Shown piece by piece: positions 48,995 to 57,700 of a stretch of DNA of 64,000 nucleotides. The number at the start of each line of letters is the position of its first letter. The first letter of the stretch is position 1. Position numbers and translations under genes: made by a program. The notes under the pieces were generated by a model. That model was not told the origin of the DNA. It was given only the letters and a program-made list of their open reading frames with translations, and searched no databases. This DNA is from Chitinimonas sp036961565 (GTDB lineage Bacteria; Pseudomonadota; Gammaproteobacteria; Burkholderiales; Chitinimonadaceae), in NCBI RefSeq assembly GCF_036961565.1, contig NZ_JBAMDD010000003.1, positions 62,001-126,000 on the forward strand. Direction: 5' to 3'.

Positions 48995-50902
48995 TCAGCT
49001 ATCGCCCAGCTGCTTCTTTTCCAGGGCTTCCCAGCGTTCCATCTTGCTGAGGACCAGCATGTCGATCTCGTCGATGCGTGCCTGCCAGGTGGCGGCATCG
49101 GTGGGGGCATTGCGGTAGATATTGGGGTCTAGCAACTGCTCTTGCAGGGTAGCCTGTTCGGTCTCCAGTGCTTCAATCTCGGCCGGCAAGCGTTCCAGTT
49201 CGCGGGTTTCGTTGTAACTCATCTTGGAGGCGCGGGCTGCACGGGCCGGTGCAGCAGCGGCGACCGGTTTCTCCTCGGGCTTGGCCGGAGGGTTTTTGGC
49301 AGCGGCCTGCATACGGGCCTTGGTCGCCATCCAGTCGTCAAACCCGCCGGGGTTTTCTATCAGTTTGCCGTCGCCTTCAAAGGCAATCACCTGCGTGACC
49401 ACGTTGTCGAGGAAGGTTCGATCGTGGCTGACCAGGAACACGGTGCCACTGTAATTGGCCAGCAGCTCTTCCAGCAGTTCCAGCGTGTCGATGTCCAGAT
49501 CGTTGGTGGGTTCATCCAGTACCAGGATATTGGCAGGCTGGGTGAACAGCCGGGCCAGCAGCAGGCGGGCACGTTCGCCGCCGCTCAATGACTTTACCGG
49601 GCTGCGCGCGCGTTCGGGGGCAAACAGGAAGTCTTCCAGGTAGCTGATGACATGCTTCTTCTCGTTGCCGATCTGCACGAAGTCGCTACCGGGGCTGATG
49701 ACATCGCAGATGGGGGTGTCTTCAGGTAGGGCGGTACGGAACTGATCGAAGTAGGCGATTTCCTGCTTGGTGCCCTGGCGGACCTCGCCGCTGTCTGGCG
49801 CCAGTTCGCCCAGTATGAGTTTGAGCAGGGTAGTCTTGCCGGCGCCATTGGGGCCGATCAGGCCTATCTTGTCGCCACGCAGTATACGGGTGGTGAAGTC
49901 ACGTACCAGGGTGCGGCCATCGTAGCCCTTGCTGACATGCTCCAGTTCGGCCACCAGTTTGCCCGAGCGTTCACCAGCGTCCAGGGCAAACTGTACATTG
50001 CCCACCCGATCACGCCTTGCCGCCCGGTCGCGCCGCAGTTGCTCAAGCCGGCGCACCCGGCCTTCATTGCGGGTACGGCGTGCCTCCACGCCTTTGCGTA
50101 TCCAGACCTCTTCCTGGGCCAGGAACTTGTCGAACTTGCGATTCTCGGTGGCTTCCTGCGCCAGCATGTCTGCCTTGCGGGTCTGGTAGGTGCTGAAATT
50201 GCCAGGGAAGCTATTGATATGGCCACGGTCCAGTTCAATGATGCGGGTAGCGACATTGTCCAGAAAGCGCCGATCATGGGTGATCAGCAGCACGGCACCG
50301 GCAAAATTGCGTATCAGGCCTTCCAGCCATTCGATGGCGGACAGGTCCAGATGGTTGGTGGGTTCGTCCAGCAGCAGCAGTTCCGGCTCGGAGACCAGGG
50401 CGCGGGCCAGCGCCACGCGTTTCTTCCAGCCACCAGATAGTTCGCCGACTTTCTTTTCGGCAGGCAGGCCCAGATTGCTCAGGGTGCTGGAAACCAGGCT
50501 ATCCAGCCGCCAGCCATCGCGTGCCTCCAGATCGTGCTGCAGCGCCATCATGCGGTCCAGCGCCGCTGGGTCGTGCTCTGCGGCCACGGCTGCTGCATGG
50601 TAGTCGGTCAGCAACTGCTTTACCTCACCCAGGCCCTCTGCAACGGCCTCGAAAACCGTCGTGTCGGGATCGAAAGGCGGTTCCTGCGGCACATAGGCCA
50701 CGCGGGATTCATTGGCGATGCGGATATAGCCGTCATCGAGCTTGGCTGTACCTGCCACTGCCTTGAGCAGAGATGACTTGCCTGCACCGTTGCGGCCGAT
50801 CAGCCCGACGCGCTCACCGGGTTCCAGTACGAAATCGGCATGATCCAACAAGGCCACATGGCCAAAGGCAAGGCAGGCATTCTCTACTATCAGGACAGGC
50901 AT
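48995..50902 (-). CDS. uup: ABC-F ATPase Uup
   Basis: A 635-residue ABC-F protein. Domain 1 has Walker A GRNGAGKSS near residue 37, LSGGWKKRVALA near 155 and LLLDEPTNHLDLS near 175. Domain 2 has GPNGAGKTT near 348, LSGGERARLLLA near 440 and LVLDEPTNDLDID near 460. The DNA- or RNA-binding coiled coil (about 555-630) is typical of Uup. Uup acts on ribosomes and affects transposon precise excision. It stands alone, convergent with the orphan binding-protein gene. Confidence 0.93.
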   Translation of the reverse strand: MPVLIVENACLAFGHVALLDHADFVLEPGERVGLIGRNGAGKSSLLKAVAGTAKLDDGYIRIANESRVAYVPQEPPFDPDTTVFEAVAEGLGEVKQLLTDYHAAAVAAEHDPAALDRMMALQHDLEARDGWRLDSLVSSTLSNLGLPAEKKVGELSGGWKKRVALARALVSEPELLLLDEPTNHLDLSAIEWLEGLIRNFAGAVLLITHDRRFLDNVATRIIELDRGHINSFPGNFSTYQTRKADMLAQEATENRKFDKFLAQEEVWIRKGVEARRTRNEGRVRRLEQLRRDRAARRDRVGNVQFALDAGERSGKLVAELEHVSKGYDGRTLVRDFTTRILRGDKIGLIGPNGAGKTTLLKLILGELAPDSGEVRQGTKQEIAYFDQFRTALPEDTPICDVISPGSDFVQIGNEKKHVISYLEDFLFAPERARSPVKSLSGGERARLLLARLFTQPANILVLDEPTNDLDIDTLELLEELLANYSGTVFLVSHDRTFLDNVVTQVIAFEGDGKLIENPGGFDDWMATKARMQAAAKNPPAKPEEKPVAAAAPARAARASKMSYNETRELERLPAEIEALETEQATLQEQLLDPNIYRNAPTDAATWQARIDEIDMLVLSKMERWEALEKKQLGDS

Positions 50903-51114
50903 GAGACTTATCTATGAAGGCGCGTAACCCGCCATTATACCGGTCAGTCCTGGCGGCTTAGGGGTCTATCTTGTCACAGGGGGGTGAAGTCACTTGAATT
51001 TGTGTCGATAAGAGGTTGAAGCAGCAGATACATAAGCGGTCTATGATGTAATTAATATAAGTTCGCCCTTCAGGCGTGGCTTGGGCTGGCGGGCGAGATA
51101 CGAGAGGCAGGGAT

Positions 51115-52743
51115 ATGAGCGAAACGGGTACTGGGCTGACGATCAGCCTGGATGCAGCGAGCCGTAACTTGTGTGCGCACTATGTGCCGGGCGAGGGCAT
51201 TGCGCCGCCAACCAAGCCGACCATACTGGCAGCGCTGGAGGCATCGGGCTGGGCAGACTGCGAGCTGGATGAAAAAGCCATAGCGGCTTTCGTGTCCACT
51301 TGCGGCAAGGCGACCGAGCCGCAGGACGCTATCCTGGGATCGCAACAGGATGGGACCTTTGAAATCATGATCTCACCCAGCCGGCTATGCGCTTGGCTGA
51401 CGGTGACACCACCGCGTGGTGGCAAGGCAATCACGGCGGAACAGGTGCGCGAGGCGATCAGGGCGCGCCATATCACCCATGGCATCAAGGAGGACGATCT
51501 GGCAGAGGCGATGGCTGCAGGCCATTGCAGGGATCTGGTCATTGCCGAGGGGGAGGAGCCGGAATCCGGTATTCCCGCCCGCTTTGAAAGCCTGCTCGAC
51601 AGCCTCAAGACCCAGAAGTTGGAGACGGAAGAGGGGGATGTGATCGACTACCGTGACCTGGGTAGCCTGGTCGTGGTCGACCCCGGTACGCCGTTGATGC
51701 GTCGCACTCCCGCTGTACAAGGCAAGAATGGCGTGGATGTGTTTGATCGTCCGGTGCCCGCCAAGCCCGTACCCGACCCGACCTTTGCCAAGGGACTGGC
51801 CGGGGCGACACCCGACGAGAATGACCCCGACCTGTTGCTGGCCACCGTTGCGGGCGCGCCCTCGCTGGGCGAGAACGGGATTTCGGTGAACCCCTTGGTC
51901 GATGTGCAGGATGTGGATCTGAGTACCGGCAACATTGCCTTTGACGGCACCTTGCAGGTCAAAGGCGATATCAAGGCGGGGATGACCGTGCGGGTGGCGG
52001 GTGACGTAGTCGTGAGTGGCACCATAGAGGCGGCGGAAGTCGTTGCGGGCGGCAATGTCGTGGTCAAGGGCGGGATCATTGGGAAATCGGAATCCACCAG
52101 CGGGGGGACGGATGGCCCGGTGGAAACTGCCCGTATCCATTGCAATGGCACGGTACAGGCCAAGTTCATCGAGCATGCGGTGATCGAGGCGGGCAAGGCC
52201 ATACAGGCTGATGGCGGCATACGGCAAAGCGAGCTGACGGCGGGTGAAAGCATCATGGTGGGCAAGCCCGGCAGCAACCAGGGCAGCCTGATAGGGGGGC
52301 GGGCACGCGCCCACCTGCTGGTGCGGTCGCCTGTCATAGGGTCGCCTTCGGGCGTACCCACGGTGGTGCAGGTGGGTTTCAATCCCTACCTGAATGCCGA
52401 ACGCAGCGGCGTGGAAGTACAGCGCAAACGCAAGATGGAAGAACTGGCCAAGCTGAAGCAATTGCTGACCTTCTTTGAGCAGAACCCGGCCAAGGCGGTG
52501 GGGGGGATGCGTGAGAAGGCGGAGCATACCAAGGAGACATTCGAAGGCGAGATCAAGGCCATGGATGCGCGTCTGGCCGAGCTGGCCGAGCAGATGGAGC
52601 TGGCTGATGGTGCTTATATCGATGCGCCGCGCCGCATACATGGCGGGGTGAACCTGCAGATAGGGCAGAAACTGCTACAGATAGTTGAAGACAAGAATGG
52701 CGGTCGGGTGCGGCTGGTGGACGACCAGATCAAACTGGCATGA
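51115..52743 (+). CDS. FapA family protein (DUF342)
   Basis: A 542-residue protein of the DUF342/FapA family. A variable N-terminal region (1-180) precedes the right-handed beta-helix-like part (about 190-400, with repeats such as GNIAFDGTLQVKGDIKAG and AGGNVVVKGGIIG). A coiled coil (about 440-500) and a C-terminal beta part follow. These proteins are cytoplasmic and linked to signalling or surface functions, but the molecular role is not settled. The start at 51115 follows AGGCAGGG; the longer frame from 51076 is not supported. Neighbours give no hint. Confidence 0.83.
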   Translation: MSETGTGLTISLDAASRNLCAHYVPGEGIAPPTKPTILAALEASGWADCELDEKAIAAFVSTCGKATEPQDAILGSQQDGTFEIMISPSRLCAWLTVTPPRGGKAITAEQVREAIRARHITHGIKEDDLAEAMAAGHCRDLVIAEGEEPESGIPARFESLLDSLKTQKLETEEGDVIDYRDLGSLVVVDPGTPLMRRTPAVQGKNGVDVFDRPVPAKPVPDPTFAKGLAGATPDENDPDLLLATVAGAPSLGENGISVNPLVDVQDVDLSTGNIAFDGTLQVKGDIKAGMTVRVAGDVVVSGTIEAAEVVAGGNVVVKGGIIGKSESTSGGTDGPVETARIHCNGTVQAKFIEHAVIEAGKAIQADGGIRQSELTAGESIMVGKPGSNQGSLIGGRARAHLLVRSPVIGSPSGVPTVVQVGFNPYLNAERSGVEVQRKRKMEELAKLKQLLTFFEQNPAKAVGGMREKAEHTKETFEGEIKAMDARLAELAEQMELADGAYIDAPRRIHGGVNLQIGQKLLQIVEDKNGGRVRLVDDQIKLA

Positions 52744-52849
52744 GCCGCTGCCACGGCAGGATTGGCTATTTGGAAGTAAGCAAGCGCCATGAGGCCAAGC
52801 CTGATGGCTGCGCTACACTGTGCGGCCATGATCAATGGACGCCTGTCTT

Positions 52850-53452
52850 ATGCTCGGTATCACCGACTTTCCCGCTTTTCTGGTTGCCTCCACCCTGCTG
52901 ATACTCTCACCTGGCCCCGGCACCCTGGCCATACTGGGCTCTGCCACCGCCTCGCGCCGGGCAGGCTTTGCCGCCCTGGCAGGCACCAGCACCGGTGATG
53001 CCATCCTGCTGGCAGCGGCCGCCATAGGCGCGGCCACCCTGCTGGCCTCCAATCCCATGGCATTCAACCTGCTCAAGTATGGTGGCGGGGCTTATCTGGT
53101 TTGGCTGGGTATCAAGAGCCTGCTGTCCAAGGAGCAGGGCCTGGCCGTCAGCGGCCCGGGGCAGGGCAGTCCATTTCGTCGCAGCCTGCTGGTGACCTTG
53201 CTCAACCCCAAGGCGGTCGTTTTCTTCATGGCGTTTTTCCCCCAGTTCGTGCCGCCGGGCGCCAGTGTCTGGGCCTTTGCCGTGTTGGGCGCGGTCTTTA
53301 TCGGTCTCAACTGCATCTATCAGGCCGTGTTGATCGTCGGTGCCGGCTTTATCCTGCGTCATCTGGATGAGGCACCGCACTATGCCCTGTGGGTGAACCG
53401 CCTATTGGGCGCCGTTTTCATCCTGTTTGGCGTCAAGCTGGCCGTGGGTTAG
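52850..53452 (+). CDS. LysE/RhtB-family translocator
   Basis: A protein of about 200 residues with six membrane helices. LLILSPGPGTLAILG near residue 14 is the LysE/RhtB signature, and LLVTLLNPKAVVFFMAFFPQF near residue 110 is the second. The family exports amino acids or related metabolites. ATG 52850 (MLGITDFPAF) is the likely start; ATG 52835 is possible. Neither has a strong ribosome site. It is adjacent to metZ, so a role in sulfur amino-acid export is possible, but this is only context. Confidence 0.85.
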   Translation: MLGITDFPAFLVASTLLILSPGPGTLAILGSATASRRAGFAALAGTSTGDAILLAAAAIGAATLLASNPMAFNLLKYGGGAYLVWLGIKSLLSKEQGLAVSGPGQGSPFRRSLLVTLLNPKAVVFFMAFFPQFVPPGASVWAFAVLGAVFIGLNCIYQAVLIVGAGFILRHLDEAPHYALWVNRLLGAVFILFGVKLAVG

Positions 53453-53554
53453 TGTCGCCAGGGCGGACAGTCGTCACCTCTTTTAAACAACCGTGCCTGT
53501 TGTTTGTGCAGCCATGGCGCGATAAAAAAACCTCACCTCAGGAGCCCAAACACC

Positions 53555-54727
53555 ATGACCGATGATTTCGACTATCAGCTGGAAACCCTGGCCATACGTG
53601 CGGGGCAAGAGCGCAGCCAGTTTGGTGAACATGCCGAGGCGCTCTACCTGACTTCCAGCTTTGTGGCCGACAATGCCGCCCAGGCTGCAGCCCGCTTTAC
53701 CGGGGCCGAGCCGGGTTTCATCTATTCGCGCTTTACCAATCCAACCGTGACGCTGTTCCAAGACAGGCTGGCCGCATTGGAAGGGGCAGAGGCTGCCGTG
53801 GCGACGGCCAGCGGTATGTCGGCCATTCTGGCGCTATGCATGGGGCACCTCAAGGCGGGGGATCATATCCTGGCGTCCAGCGGTATGTTTGGTGCCACCA
53901 TTCAGTTGTTTTCCAACTGGCTGGCCAAGTTTGGTGTGAGCAGCAGCTTTGTGCCGCCTACCGACCCAGCCGCCTGGGATGCCGCCGTGCGGCCGGAGAC
54001 CAGGTTGTTCTTCCTGGAAACCCCGTCCAACCCGCTGACCGAAATTGCCGATATTGCTGCTATTTCTGCAGTGGCCCATAGGCACGGTGCCATCATGGTG
54101 GTGGACAATTGCTTCTGCTCGCCGGCCTTGCAGCGTCCCATTGCCTTGGGGGCCGATCTGGTGATCCATTCCGCTACCAAATACCTTGATGGTCAGGGGC
54201 GGGTGCTGGGTGGCGCGGTCGTGGGGAGCAAAGCCTTGATCGAACCGATTTACCAATTTTTGCGCACTGCCGGCCCCACCCTGAGCGCCTTCAACGCCTG
54301 GGTACTGGTCAAGGGGCTGGAGACGCTAGGCCTGCGCATGCGTGCCCACTGCGAGAACGCGCTGGCCCTGGCGCAGTGGCTGGAGACACAAGCGGCCATC
54401 GAGCGTGTGTACTACCCCGGTTTGCCTTCGCATCCGCAGCATGAGCTGGCCAAGCGGCAGCAGTCTGGCGGCGGCGGCATAGTCTCGTTCGAGGTCAAAG
54501 GTGGCCAGGAGGCAGCGTGGCGCCTGGTGGATAGCGTGCAACTGCTTAGCCGCACGGCCAACCTGGGCGACGTGAAGACCACCATCACGCATCCCTATAC
54601 CACGACCCATGGCCGCATCTCGCCCGAGGTCAAGGCGGCGGCAGGTATTACCCAAGGCCTGATACGTATCTCGGTTGGGCTGGAGCATATCGACGACATC
54701 AAGCGCGATCTGGCTCGCGGCTGGTAA
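53555..54727 (+). CDS. metZ: O-succinylhomoserine sulfhydrylase
   Basis: A 390-residue PLP enzyme of the Cys/Met metabolism family. The PLP lysine is in HSATKYLDGQGR near residue 205, FIYSRFTNPTVT near 60 is the substrate region, and LSRTANLGDVKT near 335 is a family signature. The N-terminus DDFDYQLETLAIRAG and length match MetZ, which makes homocysteine directly from O-succinylhomoserine and sulfide. CAGGAG lies upstream of ATG 53555; a longer frame from 53504 is unlikely. Single gene with its own terminator. Confidence 0.92.
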   Translation: MTDDFDYQLETLAIRAGQERSQFGEHAEALYLTSSFVADNAAQAAARFTGAEPGFIYSRFTNPTVTLFQDRLAALEGAEAAVATASGMSAILALCMGHLKAGDHILASSGMFGATIQLFSNWLAKFGVSSSFVPPTDPAAWDAAVRPETRLFFLETPSNPLTEIADIAAISAVAHRHGAIMVVDNCFCSPALQRPIALGADLVIHSATKYLDGQGRVLGGAVVGSKALIEPIYQFLRTAGPTLSAFNAWVLVKGLETLGLRMRAHCENALALAQWLETQAAIERVYYPGLPSHPQHELAKRQQSGGGGIVSFEVKGGQEAAWRLVDSVQLLSRTANLGDVKTTITHPYTTTHGRISPEVKAAAGITQGLIRISVGLEHIDDIKRDLARGW

Positions 54728-54732
54728 TGAAA

Positions 54733-54759
54733 AAGCCCCCCGGTACTACCGAGGGGCTT
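54733..54759. terminator. Bidirectional terminator, metZ / gdhB
   Basis: Stem AAGCCCCCCGG/CCGAGGGGCTT (54733-54743 and 54749-54759) with one mismatch. The minus strand continues with a T-run, so it ends the glutamate dehydrogenase gene; it also lies 6 bases past metZ. Confidence 0.87.
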
Positions 54760-54782
54760 GATCGAGCTGCTTGTTGCGCTGC

Positions 54783-57700
54783 TTAGGCAGCCAGGCGGTT
54801 GCGTATCTCGCGCATGGCGGCGGACAGCATGGCGAGGTCTGGCGTGGCGACACGCAATTCCTCGAACATGCGGCCTACGTGCTCCAGCGCCACTTCGCGT
54901 GCCTTGAGCCAGGCGTCCACCCGCTTTTGTACCGTGCCGGTGCCTGTCAGTACCCGTGCAGTCAGGCCGGCGTGTTCGCGGTAAAGCTCATCACGCAGTG
55001 CCATACGGGCCAGGGTTTGCCAGCGGTTGTCGCGGGGCAAGCCGTCTACCACCTCGCGCAGCCAGTCTATCTGCAGTGCGCCTTCCAGCTTGAAGTAGGC
55101 CTGGGCGACATCCTCCACGCTGGCCTTGCTTTCGCGGGCCAGGCGGGCGATGTCCAGCAGGGCCAGTACAGCATCCAGATACACCACGCGGCCAGCCAGC
55201 TCAGCCTTGACGCCCGCAGCCTTGAGTCGTTCGCGGGCACTGGCGAAATTGGCCTTGTCGGCCACCCACTTGTCCAGCTTGGGCAGCAGGGTGGGGATTT
55301 CGTCGGTAAGCTGCACCAGACGCTTGTCGGCATCGGCTTCGGTCAGCTGTACACGCAGTACCCAGCGGGCCACGCGTTCCAGCTGTTTGCGCACTTCCAG
55401 CATCAGATCGTACTGGGTGGTGGTTGGCACAACATTGTCCAGAGCCTCCAGCTCGGCCCACAGCTTGTCTGCCTGCATCAAACGGCTGGCCACACTCCAG
55501 GCATGCACGATTTCGGCGGGCGTGGCATTGGTTTCCTCGGCTACACGGAATACGAAGCTGATGCCCATGCGGTTGACGCACTCGTTGGTGAGCACGGTGG
55601 CCACGATCTCGCTGCGCAGCGGATGGCTGGGCAGCTGCTTCTTGAACTTGTCGGCCATCTTGGTGGGGAAGTAGCCCGACAGCAGCTCATCCCATTCCTT
55701 CATGGCGGGCAGGGGCGAAGCCAGCAGTTGGTCGAACAGGCCCAGCTTGGCATAGGCAAGCAATACGGCCAATTCCGGGCTGGTCATACCCTGGCCGGCA
55801 GCCTGGCGCTCGGCCAGCAGTGCATCGTTGGGGAGGTACTCGATACGGCGGCTGAGGCGGCCTGCGCGTTCCAGCGACTGCATGAAGCGACCATGCACGC
55901 TCAGCAGCGACTTGGCCTGCTTCAGTTCCAGGCTGATGGCGGCGGTCTGCAGGTAGTTGTCGCGCAGTACCAGCTCACCCACATTGTCCGTCATCTCGGC
56001 CAGCAGGGCATTGCGCTGTTTCAGCGTCATGTCGCCCGCCTGTACCAGGCGGCCCAGCAGGATCTTGATATTGACTTCGTGATCGGAGCAATCCACGCCG
56101 GCCGAGTTGTCGATGGCATCGGTACAGATATGGCCGCCGCTGAGGGCGTATTCCACACGCCCCAGTTGGGTAAAGCCCAGGTTGCCGCCTTCACCTATCA
56201 CGCGGGCACGGATTTCACGGCCGTCTATGCGCAGTGCATCGTTGCTGCGGTCGCTGGCCTCGGCGTGGCTTTGGCTGCTGGACTTGAAGTAGGTGCCTAT
56301 GCCGCCGTTGTACAGCAGGTCTACCGGTGCCTTGAGGATGGCGCGGATCAGGTCGTTAGGCGCCAGTGCTTCGTCGGTGATGTCGAGCACCTTGCGGATT
56401 TCCGGCGACAGCGGGATGGACTTGGCACTGCGCGAGTAGATGCCGCCGCCCTTGGACAGCGTCTTCTTGTCGTAGTCTTCCCAGCTGGAGCGGGGCAGGG
56501 CGAACATGCGCGAACGTTCCTTGAAGCTCTTGGCGGTATCGGGATTGGGGTCCAGGAAGATATGCAGGTGGTTGAAGGCGGCGACCAGCTTGATCTGCTC
56601 GGACAGCAGCATACCGTTGCCGAACACGTCGCCCATCAGGTCACCGATGCCGACCACGGTGAAGGGTTGCTTCTGGGTGTCGTGGCCCATTTCACGGAAA
56701 TGGCGCTTGACCGATTCCCAGGCACCCTTGGCAGTGATACCCATCTTCTTGTGGTCGTAGCCAACCGAGCCACCGGAAGCAAAGGCATCGTCCAGCCAGA
56801 AGCCATATTCCTGCGATACGCCATTGGCGATGTCGGAGAAGGTGGCCGTGCCCTTGTCTGCGGCGACCACCAGGTAGGGATCATCTGCATCCAGGCGATG
56901 TACAGCCTTGGGTGGGACGACCTTGCCATCGACCAGGTTGTCGGTCAGATCCAGCAGACCACGGATAAAGGTCTTGTAGCAGGCGACGCCTTCGGCCTGA
57001 TAGGCCTCGCGTTCGGTCGGCGCTTGCTTGAGCACAAAGCCGCCCTTGGAGCCTACCGGCACGATAACGGTGTTCTTGACCTGCTGTGCCTTGACCAAGC
57101 CCAGCACTTCGGTGCGGAAATCTTCCTTGCGGTCGGACCAGCGCAGGCCGCCACGGGCCACCTTGCCGAAGCGCAAGTGGATGCCTTCCACGCGTGGTGA
57201 GTAGACAAAGATCTCATACAGCGGCACAGGCTGCGGCATGTTGGGGATCTTGGCGCTTTCGAACTTGAAGCTGATGTAGTCCTTGACCTCGCCCGCCGGG
57301 CCTGGCTGGAAGAAGTTAGTCCGCAAGGTGGCGGAAATGGTGTGGAAGAAACCGGACAGGATGCGCTCGTCGTCGATGCTGGGCACCTGGGCCAAGGCTT
57401 CCTTGATCTTGGCGCTGAGCGCAGCAACCTGCTTGACCTGCTTTTGCTTGGGATCGTGCAAGGACAGGAACAGCGTGGCCAGGTCGCGGGCGATCTCGCG
57501 GAAATGCCCCAGGCGCTCAGCAATGTGATCCAGGCTGTAATTGAGGCCGATCTGCTTGAGGTATTTGGCGTAGGCGCGCAGCAGCACGACTTCGCGCCAG
57601 CTGAGGCCAGCCAGCAGGATCAGCTTGTTGAAGCGGTCATTCTCGGCATGGCCTTCGAAGATGGCGGCAAAGCCCTGCTGGAAGGCATTGCGGGTTTCGT

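Noticed and set aside
54771..57200. An 809-codon open frame antisense to the NAD-GDH gene (and a 470-codon one at 57342-58754)
   Set aside because: Shadow of strong codon bias; the protein sequence shows no domain and the GDH frame is complete and conserved.
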